A program made the position numbers and the translations under genes. A model generated the notes under the pieces. That model saw only the letters and a program-made list of their open reading frames with translations, had not been told where the DNA came from and did no database searches. 64,000 nt of DNA. Source: Pseudescherichia sp031987975 (lineage in GTDB: Bacteria > Pseudomonadota > Gammaproteobacteria > Enterobacterales > Enterobacteriaceae). Shown in pieces: positions 15,500 to 24,226 of this stretch (positions are counted from its first letter, which is position 1; the number at the start of each line of letters is the position of its first letter). The stretch is from positions 1 through 64,000 of the forward strand of contig NZ_DALZYX010000009.1 of the NCBI RefSeq assembly GCF_031987975.1, written 5' to 3'.

Positions 15500-17650
15500 A
15501 TGGATAATAAAAAGCTACTCAAGCACGTACCCTGGATGATCCTCGGGATCATCGGTGCTTTCTGTCTGGCGGTTGTCGCCTTACGGCGGGGTGAAAGCGT
15601 AAGCGCCCTGTGGATCGTCGTCGCGTCGGTCTCCGTTTACCTCGTCGCCTACCGCTACTACAGCCTCTACATCGCGCAGAAGGTCATGAAGCTCGACCCA
15701 ACCCGCGCCACCCCGGCGGTCATTAATAATGACGGTCTGAACTACGTGCCAACCAACCGTAACGTGCTGTTTGGCCATCACTTTGCCGCTATCGCCGGGG
15801 CAGGCCCGCTGGTTGGTCCGGTGCTGGCCGCGCAGATGGGCTACCTGCCCGGCACGCTGTGGCTGCTGGCGGGCGTGGTTCTGGCCGGTGCGGTGCAGGA
15901 CTTTATGGTGCTGTTTATCTCCTCCCGCCGTAACGGTGCCTCCCTCGGGGAGATGATCAAAGAAGAGATGGGTCCGGTACCGGGCACGATCGCCCTTTTC
16001 GGTTGCTTCCTGATCATGATTATCATCCTCGCCGTGCTGGCGCTGATCGTCGTTAAGGCGCTGGCGGAAAGCCCGTGGGGCGTGTTTACCGTCTGTTCTA
16101 CCGTGCCGATCGCGCTGTTTATGGGGATCTACATGCGATTCCTGCGCCCGGGCCGCGTGGGCGAAGTGTCGGTAATTGGTATCGTGCTGCTGGTCGCCTC
16201 CATCTACTTCGGCGGCGTGATTGCGGCCGATCCGTACTGGGGTCCGGCGCTGACCTTTAAAGACACCACCATCACCTTTACGCTGATTGGCTATGCATTT
16301 GTCTCCGCGCTGCTGCCGGTGTGGCTGATCCTCGCCCCGCGTGACTACCTGGCCACCTTCCTGAAGATCGGCGTCATCGTTGGCCTGGCGATTGGCATCG
16401 TGATCCTCAACCCAGAGTTGAAGATGCCGGCCATGACCCAGTACATTGACGGTACCGGTCCGCTGTGGAAAGGCGCGCTGTTCCCGTTCCTGTTTATTAC
16501 CATCGCCTGTGGTGCAGTATCCGGCTTCCATGCGCTGATCGCCTCCGGCACCACGCCGAAGCTGCTGGCCTGTGAAACCGATGCCCGCTTTATCGGTTAC
16601 GGCGCGATGCTGATGGAGTCCTTCGTGGCGATTATGGCGCTGGTGGCGGCCTCGATTATCGAGCCGGGCCTCTACTTTGCCATGAACACCCCGCCTGCCG
16701 GTCTGGGCATCGTGATGCCGAACCTGCACGAGCTGGGCGGCGCGAACGCCCCGGCGATCATGGCGCAGTTGCAGGACGTCACCGCCCATGCAGCGGCCAC
16801 CGTCAGCTCCTGGGGCTTTGTCATCACCCCTGAACAGATCCTGCAAACCGCGAAGGATATCGGTGAGCCGTCCGTGCTGAACCGTGCCGGTGGTGCGCCG
16901 ACGCTGGCGGTAGGTATCGCCCACGTATTCCACAAAATCCTGCCGTGGGCGGACATGGGCTTCTGGTACCACTTTGGTATTCTGTTCGAAGCGCTGTTTA
17001 TCCTGACCGCGCTGGATGCCGGGACCCGCTCCGGCCGCTTTATGCTTCAGGATCTGCTGGGTAACTTCGTGCCATTCCTGAAGAAAACTGACTCTCTGGT
17101 GGCGGGTATTATCGGTACCGCAGGCTGCGTCGGCCTCTGGGGCTACCTGCTCTATCAGGGCGTGGTCGATCCGCTGGGCGGCGTGAAAAGCCTGTGGCCG
17201 CTGTTCGGCATCTCTAACCAGATGCTGGCCGCCGTGGCGCTGGTGCTGGGTACCGTAGTGCTGATTAAGATGCAGCGTACAAAATACATCTGGGTGACCG
17301 TGGTTCCGGCCGTCTGGCTGCTGATCTGCACCACCTGGGCACTGGGGCTGAAGCTGTTCAGTGACAACCCGCAGATGGAAGGCTTCTTCTACATGGCCAA
17401 CCAGTACAAAGCGCGTATTGCCGCCGGTGGCGAGCTGACTGCCCAGGAGGTGGCGAACATGAACCACATCGTGGTCAACAACTATACCAACGCCGGGCTG
17501 AGCATCCTGTTCCTGGTAGTGGTGTACAGCATCATCTTCTACGGCTTCAAAACCTGGATGAAGACCCGCAGCAGTACGGTGCGCACGGATAAAGAGACGC
17601 CGTACGTACCGGTGCCGGAAGGCGGCGTGAAGACCTCTTCACACCACTAA
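15500..17650 (+). CDS. btsT: BtsT (YjiY), pyruvate/H+ symporter
   Basis: High-affinity pyruvate importer of the CstA family: 716 residues, about 18 membrane helices, with the CstA-signature segment HHFAAIAGAGPLVGPVLAAQ near residue 95 and the C-terminal cytoplasmic tail. The BtsS/BtsR two-component system induces it when external pyruvate is sensed; three BtsR repeats and a CRP site stand upstream. It heads the btsT-yjiX-yjiA cluster, with a terminator-like hairpin right after it that should reduce expression of the downstream genes. Length and start match E. coli YjiY. Confidence 0.95.
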   Translation: MDNKKLLKHVPWMILGIIGAFCLAVVALRRGESVSALWIVVASVSVYLVAYRYYSLYIAQKVMKLDPTRATPAVINNDGLNYVPTNRNVLFGHHFAAIAGAGPLVGPVLAAQMGYLPGTLWLLAGVVLAGAVQDFMVLFISSRRNGASLGEMIKEEMGPVPGTIALFGCFLIMIIILAVLALIVVKALAESPWGVFTVCSTVPIALFMGIYMRFLRPGRVGEVSVIGIVLLVASIYFGGVIAADPYWGPALTFKDTTITFTLIGYAFVSALLPVWLILAPRDYLATFLKIGVIVGLAIGIVILNPELKMPAMTQYIDGTGPLWKGALFPFLFITIACGAVSGFHALIASGTTPKLLACETDARFIGYGAMLMESFVAIMALVAASIIEPGLYFAMNTPPAGLGIVMPNLHELGGANAPAIMAQLQDVTAHAAATVSSWGFVITPEQILQTAKDIGEPSVLNRAGGAPTLAVGIAHVFHKILPWADMGFWYHFGILFEALFILTALDAGTRSGRFMLQDLLGNFVPFLKKTDSLVAGIIGTAGCVGLWGYLLYQGVVDPLGGVKSLWPLFGISNQMLAAVALVLGTVVLIKMQRTKYIWVTVVPAVWLLICTTWALGLKLFSDNPQMEGFFYMANQYKARIAAGGELTAQEVANMNHIVVNNYTNAGLSILFLVVVYSIIFYGFKTWMKTRSSTVRTDKETPYVPVPEGGVKTSSHH

Positions 17651-17674
17651 TTACCCGCTCTGGGTTATTTACAG

Positions 17675-17699
17675 GCCCGGCAACGCTGCCGGGCTTTTT
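17675..17699 (+). terminator. Rho-independent terminator/attenuator btsT-yjiX
   Basis: GCCCGGCA-ACGC-TGCCGGGC (8-bp perfect stem, 4-base loop) followed by TTTTTC. It lies between the btsT stop and yjiX, so it probably makes yjiX-yjiA expression partial relative to btsT. Confidence 0.85.
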
Positions 17700-17717
17700 C
17701 AATTTCTGGATGGCATT

Positions 17718-17912
17718 ATGTTTGGTAACTTAGGCGAAGCAAAAAAGTATCTCGGCCAGGCCGCGAAAATGCTGATTGGTATTCCTGACTACGATAATTA
17801 TGTCGAGCATATGAAGACCAATCATCCGGACAAGCCTTACATGACCTATAACGAGTTCTTCCGCGAGCGACAGGAAGCACGCTATGGCAGCGGCGGAAGC
17901 AGCTGCTGTTAG
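17718..17912 (+). CDS. yjiX: YjiX, YbdD/YjiX-family small protein
   Basis: A 64-residue soluble protein of the YbdD/YjiX (DUF466) family, which almost always follows a CstA-type carbon transporter (cstA-ybdD, btsT-yjiX). The core NYVEHMKTNHPDKPYMTYNEFFRERQ is well conserved; the tail GGSSCC ends in two cysteines. E. coli YbdD is needed with CstA for pyruvate uptake, so YjiX may support BtsT in the same way. It is eight bases from yjiA. Confidence 0.94.
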   Translation: MFGNLGEAKKYLGQAAKMLIGIPDYDNYVEHMKTNHPDKPYMTYNEFFRERQEARYGSGGSSCC

Positions 17913-17920
17913 GAGACACT

Positions 17921-18880
17921 ATGACACCCATTGCAGTAACGCTTCTTACCGGTTTTCTTGGCGCGGGCAAAACCACCCTGCTGCGCCACATCCTCAACGA
18001 GCAGCACGGCTACAAAATTGCGGTCATTGAGAACGAGTTTGGCGAAGTCTCCGTCGATGACCAGCTGATTGGCGATCGCGCTACGCAGATCAAAACCCTG
18101 ACCAACGGCTGCATCTGCTGCTCCCGCTCCAACGAGCTGGAGAGCGCCCTGCTGGATCTGCTCGACGGCCTCGACCGGGGCGATATCGCCTTTGACCGGC
18201 TGGTGATCGAGTGCACCGGCATGGCCGATCCCGGCCCGATTATTCAAACCTTCTTCTCCCACGAGATCCTCTGCCAGCGCTACCTGCTGGACGGCGTTAT
18301 TGCCCTGGTGGATGCAGTGCATGCCGACGGGCAGATGAACCAGTTCACCCTCGCCCAGTCGCAGGTGGGCTACGCCGACCGCATTCTGCTGACCAAAACC
18401 GATGTGGCGGGCAGCGCCGAGGCCCTGCGCGAGAGGCTCCAGCGCATCAACGCCCGCGCGCCGATCTACACCGTGACCCACGGCGACATCGACCTGGCGC
18501 TGCTGTTTGACACCAACGGCTTTATGCTGGAGGAGAACGTGGTGCCTGCGAAGCCGCGCTTCCACTTTATGGCGGACAAGCAGAACGATATCTCGTCGAT
18601 TGTGGTGGAGCTGGACTACCCGGTAGAGATTGGCGCGGTCTCCCGGGTGATGGAGAACCTGCTGCTCAGCTTTGCCGAGAGGCTGCTGCGCTATAAGGGA
18701 ATGCTGTGGATCGACGGCGAACCGAACCGCCTGCTGTTTCAGGGCGTGCAGCGTCTCTACAGCGCCGACTGGGATCGCCCCTGGGGCGACGAGCCGCCGC
18801 ACAGCACGCTGGTGTTTATCGGCGTTCAGCTGCCGGAGGATGAGATCCGGGCGGCGTTTGCGGAGCTGAAAACCCGGTGA
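17921..18880 (+). CDS. yjiA: YjiA, COG0523 G3E GTPase (metal chaperone family)
   Basis: A 319-residue P-loop GTPase of the COG0523/CobW group. Walker A is GFLGAGKT at 11-18, the metal-binding CxCC motif is GCICC at 63-67, and the switch/Walker B region is IECTGMADPGPI. COG0523 proteins insert or chaperone Zn, Co or Ni; E. coli YjiA binds these metals and hydrolyses GTP, with no proven client. The C-terminal CobW_C domain spans about 215-315. AGGAGA precedes the ATG. Its stop overlaps the GTG start of the AraC-type gene by four bases, so it is cotranscribed with that regulator. Confidence 0.94.
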   Translation: MTPIAVTLLTGFLGAGKTTLLRHILNEQHGYKIAVIENEFGEVSVDDQLIGDRATQIKTLTNGCICCSRSNELESALLDLLDGLDRGDIAFDRLVIECTGMADPGPIIQTFFSHEILCQRYLLDGVIALVDAVHADGQMNQFTLAQSQVGYADRILLTKTDVAGSAEALRERLQRINARAPIYTVTHGDIDLALLFDTNGFMLEENVVPAKPRFHFMADKQNDISSIVVELDYPVEIGAVSRVMENLLLSFAERLLRYKGMLWIDGEPNRLLFQGVQRLYSADWDRPWGDEPPHSTLVFIGVQLPEDEIRAAFAELKTR

Positions 18881-19623
18881 CTCGCGATATCCCGCAGACC
18901 TTCTGGCGCTCGCCGCTGCTGCCCTGGGTGGAGCTGCGCTCCACCTGGCAGAGCCGCCAGGCATATAAAACGCACAGCCACGCCCAGCTGTCGATCGGTG
19001 CTATCGTCGAGGGGCAAACCCGCTGCGTCTGTAATGGCGAAACGTATCTGCTCTCGCCGGGAGATCTGATCATCATTCCCGCGCATGCCCCGCACAGCTG
19101 CAATCCGGTGGACGGGCAGCCTCGCAGTTACCATATGCTCTACATTGAAACGGATTTTCAGCCCGCGCCCCAGATTGTGCGGAGCGAATCTCTGTTTCGT
19201 CACTATCTGCAAGCCATTGAAGATCTCTCTCCTCACGTCGTCGAGACGCTGCTAGCCGCGCTTCCCGCAGGGTCAGTGCAGTCTGTTACGCTGCGCCCTA
19301 CCAGCCAGCAGCTCCAGGAAACGTTCCTTGAAAACCTGGTGGCCCCGCCTTCGCTGGATGCGCTGGCCCACCGGTTTTCGCTACGCAAAGAGACGCTGAT
19401 CCGCACCTTTAAACAGGATACCGGCCTGACGCCCGTTACCTTTCTGAACAACGCCCGCATTGAGTTTGCCAAAATGCGCCTGCGTGCAGGGGCGGATCTC
19501 GCCGACGTCGGCTACCAGAGCGGCTTTGCCGACCAGAGTCACTTCCATAGAACCTTTGTTAGCTACACCGCCGCCACGCCGCGCCAGTACGCCACGGGCC
19601 GATCAATATCCGACAATAATTAA
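18877..19623 (+). CDS. AraC-family regulator with cupin sensor
   Basis: A 248-residue regulator with an N-terminal AraC-type cupin domain (HSHAQLSIGAIVEGQ, YLLSPGDLIIIPAHAPH) and a C-terminal double helix-turn-helix of about 100 residues (LAHRFSLRKETLIRTFKQDTG, VGYQSGFADQSHFHRTF). It begins at a GTG inside the yjiA stop (GTGA). The next gene, in the same direction, is a LysE-type exporter, so a role in controlling amino-acid export is plausible; this pairing of AraC-cupin regulator and LysE gene is common. The ligand is unknown. Confidence 0.88.
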   Translation: MTRDIPQTFWRSPLLPWVELRSTWQSRQAYKTHSHAQLSIGAIVEGQTRCVCNGETYLLSPGDLIIIPAHAPHSCNPVDGQPRSYHMLYIETDFQPAPQIVRSESLFRHYLQAIEDLSPHVVETLLAALPAGSVQSVTLRPTSQQLQETFLENLVAPPSLDALAHRFSLRKETLIRTFKQDTGLTPVTFLNNARIEFAKMRLRAGADLADVGYQSGFADQSHFHRTFVSYTAATPRQYATGRSISDNN

Positions 19624-19671
19624 CGTCTCGTGCGCCGTAGGATGGCCTCAGTTTTCTTTTCTGAGGTCGCT

Positions 19672-20319
19672 ATGGATCTACTACACACCCTGTTTCCCGC
19701 CGCGTTTGCCATGCTGGCGCTATCGCACTTTGTCGCTCTGCTTAGCCCCGGCCCAGACTTCTTTTTACTGACGGGCTACGCCATCCGCTACCGCCTGCGC
19801 GGCAGCATGGGTCTCTGCATCGGGATCGCCGCAGGCAACGCCGTCTATATTGCGCTGGCGATTATTGGCTGGAGCGAGCTGCGGCGCTCGCCGGTGCTGT
19901 TTTCAATTATCGAACTGGCGGGCGCGGCATACCTGCTGTGGATCGGCAGCCATCTTATTCGCAGCAGACCGGGCAACCTGGCGCTACAGGGGGTCGATAG
20001 TGGCCGCCCGTCGTTGGTAAAGCAGCTGCTGATGGGCCTGGCTTCGGCGTTGCTTAACCCAAAAAATGCCCTGTTCTACCTGGCGCTAATGACCTCGCTG
20101 CTGGGGGCTAACGTCACCCTGCTCCAGCAGTCGATAAGCGGTATCTGGATGGTGAGCGTGGTACTGGTATGGGATCTGCTGGTAGTGATGCTAATCGGTT
20201 TGTCGCCGGTGCAAAGACGCCTCTCGACCGCGGTAGTGATTATCGAGCGGATCGCCGGCGCAGTGCTGATGGGGTTTGGATTATGGATTTTGGCAGTATG
20301 GTTTTTTGCCCTGGCATAG
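19672..20319 (+). CDS. LysE/RhtB-family amino-acid exporter
   Basis: A 215-residue inner-membrane exporter with about six membrane helices. Family hallmarks are the N-terminal LLSPGPDFFLLTGYAIR and the GLASALLNPKNALFYLAL segment after residue 115. The start MDLLHTLFPA is preceded by GAGG at the right spacing; an in-frame GTG at 19630 is less likely. The divergence from characterised RhtA/B/C and LysE does not allow a substrate call. The AraC-type gene 49 bases upstream is its probable regulator. Confidence 0.9.
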   Translation: MDLLHTLFPAAFAMLALSHFVALLSPGPDFFLLTGYAIRYRLRGSMGLCIGIAAGNAVYIALAIIGWSELRRSPVLFSIIELAGAAYLLWIGSHLIRSRPGNLALQGVDSGRPSLVKQLLMGLASALLNPKNALFYLALMTSLLGANVTLLQQSISGIWMVSVVLVWDLLVVMLIGLSPVQRRLSTAVVIIERIAGAVLMGFGLWILAVWFFALA

Positions 20320-20356
20320 GCCCGGCAGGTGGTCCGCCGGGCAGTTTAACAGCGGG

Positions 20357-21460
20357 CTACCCCAGCACGCGTCGTACGCAGGACTTAAAGACCTTCACGC
20401 CGAGGGCCAGCGCGTCCCGGTCGAAGTGCATCTCCGGGTGGTGCAGGCCTGGCGTCAGGTTGGCTCCCAGCCCCCAGAAGCCGCCTTTGATCTGCGGGCG
20501 CAGGCGCAGGTAGTGGAAGAAATCTTCGCTGCCCGGCGTGCTTTTCGGCTCGGTTAACCCGGCGTCGCCAAGCACCTCGCGAATGGCGCTGGCGATCACG
20601 CCGGTGGCGTCCTCGTCAATAATCGCCGCTGGCATCTCTTTCAGAATACGGATATCAACGCTCGCGCCGTAGGCCTGGGCGCTGCTCTCAACTGCCCGCA
20701 GCACGCGCGCCTTGAGATCCGTCATCCCTTCGTTCTCTGCCGATCGTAGATCCCAGACCACCGTCGCCTCGGAAGGGATCGAGTTAGTCACCCCCGCGTC
20801 GCAGAGGAAGCGGGTCGCTTTCGCGCTCCACGTAAGGGACGGCGACAGGTGAATGCCGTTAACCGCCTGCACCGCATGCGCCCCGGCGTCGAGGGCGTTG
20901 ACCCCCAGGTGCGGACGGGCACCATGGGCCGCCTTGCCGTGGAAAACCGCTTCCACCGTGGCGGATGCAGAGTAGTACATGGCCGGAACCGCCTGCCCCA
21001 TCGGACACTCCTCCAGCGGGCGCAGGTGGAAGCCGAGCAGCATATCCACATCGTCGATCGCGCCGCCTTCGGTCATGGCGATCGCGCCAGTGCCCAGCTC
21101 TTCCGCAGGCTGGAAGAGGATCTTCAGCTTCCCCTGCTTAATGCCGCCTTCGGCAAGGATCTCCTGGGCGGTGGTTAACACCACCGAAGAGTGGCCATCG
21201 TGACCGCAGGTGTGGCGTGCAACATGCTGCCCATCGATGATATGCCCGAGGGCGTCCATATCGGCGCGCAGGGCCAGTACCGGCCCCGGAAGGCCGCTCT
21301 CCAGTACGGCAACAATGCCGGTGGTGCCGTTAATATTGCGGGTTACCTGGAACCCTGCGGCCTCCAGCTTATCGGCGATATAGGCCGAGGTTTTGAACTC
21401 CTCAAAACCCAGCTCGGGAATATGATGCAGATAGTTAAAGTGCTCTAAGGTTTGCGACAC
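20357..21460 (-). CDS. M20D-family amidohydrolase/peptidase
   Basis: A 367-residue metal-dependent hydrolase of the M20 (IAA-amino-acid hydrolase/HipO-like) group that cleaves N-acyl amino acids or small peptides. The binuclear metal motif HTCGHDGHSS lies at about 83-92, followed by PAEELGTGA and the dimerisation (lid) domain with HGKAAHGARPHLGVNAL. The start is GTG with GGAG six bases upstream. It is the last gene of yjiH-yjiG-amidohydrolase. In E. coli the same slot after yjiG holds isoaspartyl dipeptidase iadA, a different fold, so this looks like functional replacement of one peptidase by another. Confidence 0.9.
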   Translation of the reverse strand: MSQTLEHFNYLHHIPELGFEEFKTSAYIADKLEAAGFQVTRNINGTTGIVAVLESGLPGPVLALRADMDALGHIIDGQHVARHTCGHDGHSSVVLTTAQEILAEGGIKQGKLKILFQPAEELGTGAIAMTEGGAIDDVDMLLGFHLRPLEECPMGQAVPAMYYSASATVEAVFHGKAAHGARPHLGVNALDAGAHAVQAVNGIHLSPSLTWSAKATRFLCDAGVTNSIPSEATVVWDLRSAENEGMTDLKARVLRAVESSAQAYGASVDIRILKEMPAAIIDEDATGVIASAIREVLGDAGLTEPKSTPGSEDFFHYLRLRPQIKGGFWGLGANLTPGLHHPEMHFDRDALALGVKVFKSCVRRVLG

Positions 21461-21502
21461 GGCTGACTCCTTGACTGCCAGGCAGATGAATTATTGGTTT
21501 TT

Positions 21503-21970
21503 TCAGGCAATAACGCGCATTACCAGCATGGCAATAACGGCGTTGAGAATGCTGACGCCCATCAGCAGCGGCCAGTATTTCTTCGGCACGTCAGCGACGC
21601 CGAGCAGGCGTCCCATGTACTGTAGCTGAGAGCCCATTAAAAAGATGGCCGGAGCCAGAATGGTGATCGCCGTGATATCCAGCGTGCCTTTGGTCAGCAG
21701 GCTCACCGCCACGCCGGTTCCCGCCGAGGAGGAGAGCCAGGCCGTCAGCAGCACGGTGATCGCCTCTCCCGGCAGGCCAAACAGCCCCATCAGCGGCGCG
21801 CAAACCTTGCCGATAATCTGCATTACCCCCAGCAGGTTGAGCATCTCAGCAATGACGTAGGCCATCAGCACGTTCGGCATCAAATTATTGATGGCGATAT
21901 TAAACCCTTTGCGTGCGCCAACCACGAATATATCAAACGGGTTGCCGGAGACTTTAGCGTGATTACTCAT
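21503..21970 (-). CDS. yjiG: YjiG, SpmB-like membrane protein
   Basis: A 155-residue membrane protein with a nucleoside-recognition (Gate) domain, about four helices, similar to spore maturation protein SpmB. The motif WLSSSAGTGVAVSLLTKG is conserved. It overlaps the upstream yjiH by eight bases, and the two are expected to form one transporter-like complex. The clustering with a peptidase here (M20) and in E. coli (IadA) suggests uptake or export of small peptide or amino-acid derivatives; the actual substrate is unknown. Confidence 0.93.
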   Translation of the reverse strand: MSNHAKVSGNPFDIFVVGARKGFNIAINNLMPNVLMAYVIAEMLNLLGVMQIIGKVCAPLMGLFGLPGEAITVLLTAWLSSSAGTGVAVSLLTKGTLDITAITILAPAIFLMGSQLQYMGRLLGVADVPKKYWPLLMGVSILNAVIAMLVMRVIA

Positions 21971-22646
21971 GGGTGAAATCCTTCTTATACAGCGTATTTA
22001 ATGCCAGACGAACCACGGCGGCACCGACAAATTTCAGGACAAACATTAATACCAGCGGAATAATTATAGGGATGGTGAGCGAGGCGAACATCGCCGAACC
22101 AATAGAGAAATAATTATTGATCAGGCCGGCACCGGAATATTGCCACGCGCCCATAATCACCACGTCCTTTCGGCTAATTTTATTGCTGTCGTACAGCTCT
22201 TTGGTGAGTGCTGCCCCCGCATCGGTACTCTGAAGATCGGTGATCAGCGCCAGGCCGGTATAGCCAGGAATGCCGAGCAACGGACGCAGCAGCGGCGTCA
22301 GCAGCTTATGGGCCGCGCGGATCGCGCCGTAGTGGGTGAAGATTTCCAGCAGCCCGAGTGCCAGCATTACCGTCGGCACCAGCGACAGAGCGAAGAGGAA
22401 GCCCGCTTTAGCGCTGATGCCGCCGCTGCCGATGAAGGTGTTAGTCTCCGGCGACTTCATGGTGCCGAATGCCCCGCCGAGTGTAGTGAAGTCAAACGCC
22501 CCCAGCCACGCCATCCCCTCGACTTTAAAAAAGAAGCCGGAAAAGACCAGCAGAACAATAATCAGAGCGATCCAGGCTCCAGGCCCGACATGCCACTCAT
22601 TTGCTTCTTCCTCTGCTGGACGCTCCAGCGTTTTTGATTCGCTCAT
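21963..22646 (-). CDS. yjiH: YjiH, SpmA-like membrane protein
   Basis: A 227-residue membrane protein with a Gate (nucleoside-recognition) domain, five or six helices, similar to SpmA. A hydrophilic N-terminus (about 25 residues) precedes the first helix; TDLQSTDAGAALTKEL and WQYSGAGLINNYF are the conserved loops. The start MSESKTLER has a strong ribosome site (GGAGGGGGAGTG) just upstream; an ATG 15 bases earlier lies inside that site and is rejected. It is the first gene of the operon and diverges from a LysR-type gene that is its likely regulator. Confidence 0.92.
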   Translation of the reverse strand: MSESKTLERPAEEEANEWHVGPGAWIALIIVLLVFSGFFFKVEGMAWLGAFDFTTLGGAFGTMKSPETNTFIGSGGISAKAGFLFALSLVPTVMLALGLLEIFTHYGAIRAAHKLLTPLLRPLLGIPGYTGLALITDLQSTDAGAALTKELYDSNKISRKDVVIMGAWQYSGAGLINNYFSIGSAMFASLTIPIIIPLVLMFVLKFVGAAVVRLALNTLYKKDFTHE

Positions 22647-22962
22647 CACTCCCCCTCCCATAACAAAAAACAGGTTTAATTTTCTGTGCGTTTACAATTA
22701 AACAGAAACCATGCCTCAATAATCGGCAGCGAAAAAATAATTTATTTTAATGGTGACGGTTAAGAGATAAGTAAATTAACTTCTCTCACCTATGCAGGGC
22801 ACCAATCCGGTGCATCTGTCTTTTTATGGTGCGTATATTTTCTGAATTTCTTTACAGCTAAAAATATCCTGAAATTCGATTATCTATAAACATTGGGGAT
22901 TATAAATGCCTGGTGATGAATGTTATTGTTGCTCTCAGGTCAACAAACAGGAGCCAGACGCA
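22647..22962. other. divergent promoter region yjiH/LysR gene
   Basis: About 315 AT-rich bases with no gene. An imperfect dyad AGAGATAAGT...ACTTCTCT (22763-22786) has the spacing of a LysR-type operator and is the only structured element I see. It would suit control of the yjiH operon by the divergent LysR protein; this is inference. Confidence 0.45.
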
Positions 22963-23859
22963 ATGTTTCATGAACGGCAGGTAGGCTATCTCTACGAGGT
23001 GAGCATTCAGGGCGGCATCCGTCGGGCGGCAGATATGCTAGGCATCAACCCCTCCGTCGTCAGCCGCCAGATAGCCCAGCTGGAACGTGCGCTCCAGCTC
23101 CCCCTGCTTGAGCGGCGCGGGCGTTCGGTGGTGCTGACCGAGGCGGGACGCCTGCTGGCGGCAGACTACTTCGAGAGCCGTCAGCGACGGGAGAAGCTGG
23201 AGAGCCACCTGAAGGATCTGCGCCATATGCGCGGCGGCAGCGTCTCGGTAAAGATTGGCGGCGGGTTGATCACAACCTTTATTGACGAGGTGATGTGCAG
23301 CTTTGCGCGCTCTTATCCGCACGTGTTTGTGGATATCACCGTCGGCAGCATGCAGGAGATGCTCAACGAGATTGCCAGCGGCGACGCCGATATGGCGCTG
23401 GCGTTCGGCCCTATCGGCACGCCGGAGCTGAAGCGCCATAGCTTTCAGTGGGGACCAATCTGCGCAGTCGTCTCTCCCGCTCATCCTATTGCTACACGTA
23501 CCTCTATAACGATTCAGGAGCTGACCGAATACCGGCTGATCGCCTTGACAGAGAACTTCGGTCTTCAGCGCCATATGAACGCGATGTTCAAAAGCGAGGG
23601 GCTGCAGTTCCACCCGGCCTACCGCTGCAACCTCTTCTCCACCGCCATGAGCCTAAGCCAGGCGGGGCTGGGGATCTCATTTATGACCGAATACGCCGCC
23701 GCCGGGCTGATAAGCCAGGGCTTGCTGAAAGCGGTGCCTCTCGATCACCCCATCGCCAGCAGCGCCCAGTGTCACCTGCTGCGTAATTCGGATCGTCGAT
23801 TTACCCCGGCGGCGCACCATATGTGGCGACTGCTGCGGGATGCCTTTAGCGACAAGTGA
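22963..23859 (+). CDS. LysR-family regulator
   Basis: A 298-residue LysR-type regulator: N-terminal winged helix (GGIRRAADMLGINPSVVSRQIAQLERAL) and a periplasmic-binding-protein-like effector domain from about residue 85. The start MFHERQVGYL follows GGAG at suitable distance; the frame is open upstream from 22906, but that leader (Cys-rich) lacks a ribosome site and does not fit the family start. It is divergent from yjiH-yjiG-amidohydrolase and most likely controls it in response to a peptide- or amino-acid-derived ligand. Confidence 0.9.
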   Translation: MFHERQVGYLYEVSIQGGIRRAADMLGINPSVVSRQIAQLERALQLPLLERRGRSVVLTEAGRLLAADYFESRQRREKLESHLKDLRHMRGGSVSVKIGGGLITTFIDEVMCSFARSYPHVFVDITVGSMQEMLNEIASGDADMALAFGPIGTPELKRHSFQWGPICAVVSPAHPIATRTSITIQELTEYRLIALTENFGLQRHMNAMFKSEGLQFHPAYRCNLFSTAMSLSQAGLGISFMTEYAAAGLISQGLLKAVPLDHPIASSAQCHLLRNSDRRFTPAAHHMWRLLRDAFSDK

Positions 23860-23884
23860 AGTCGATGCACCGTTTTAGCTCCGC

Positions 23885-24049
23885 TTACTCCACCTCTCCC
23901 CGCCGCAGGCCGATATCTTTTAGCTGCTCGTTACTCATTTTTTGTAGGGTACGCTGCGCTTGCCTGCGGAGATGCCATTTTTTGATAGCTCGCCAGAGCA
24001 GGACAAAGCCGATAAAGGGCCGTTTTGCTCTGTTTTCATGAAATTCCAT
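23885..24049 (-). CDS. yjiS: YjiS, DUF1127 small protein
   Basis: A 54-residue basic protein read on the minus strand, starting MEFHENRAKRPF and ending GLRRGEVE, preceded by GAGG. The C-terminal half contains the DUF1127 signature (QRTLQKMSNEQLKDIGL). E. coli YjiS has the same length and lies between yjiR and the restriction genes. Members of DUF1127 elsewhere are small RNA-associated or arginine-rich regulators of phosphate and carbon metabolism; the role of YjiS is unknown. It is divergent from yjiR and shares its operator-rich intergenic region. Confidence 0.9.
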   Translation of the reverse strand: MEFHENRAKRPFIGFVLLWRAIKKWHLRRQAQRTLQKMSNEQLKDIGLRRGEVE

Positions 24050-24104
24050 TCTCTACCTCCTCGCGTTGACTGAAGCACTATTTTTAGCGAGAGAGGCATA
24101 AACA

Positions 24105-24205
24105 ATACAGATTCAAAAAACGATTTTGTTTTCCATACAGATGCGCTAAAACGGTATCTGAACAGCGCCATCTGTGCGGATCTGTACTGCTTTTATAATC
24201 TGTAT
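24105..24205. promoter_or_regulatory. MocR-type operator cluster and yjiR promoter
   Basis: The yjiS/yjiR gap holds ATACAGAT at 24105 and 24135 and, in inverse orientation, ATCTGT-GC at 24170, ATCTGTAC at 24180 and ATCTGTAT at 24198 (the exact complement of ATACAGAT). The last overlaps a perfect -10 box TATAAT (24194-24199) for yjiR. Mixed direct and inverted repeats over the promoter are typical of MocR regulators, so autoregulation by YjiR is likely. Confidence 0.75.
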
Positions 24206-24226
24206 GGCTAGAAATAAGGATACAGC

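Noticed and set aside
15581..17467. 628-codon open frame on the minus strand opposite btsT
   Set aside because: It is the antisense shadow of btsT: His/Arg/Gly/Gln-rich, no domain, no ribosome site. High GC with a biased third position opens such frames.
23856..24171. Two longer overlapping frames (plus 23856-24041, minus 23935-24171) around yjiS
   Set aside because: The 54-residue minus-strand frame in a third phase has the DUF1127 signature and synteny; the others are shadows.
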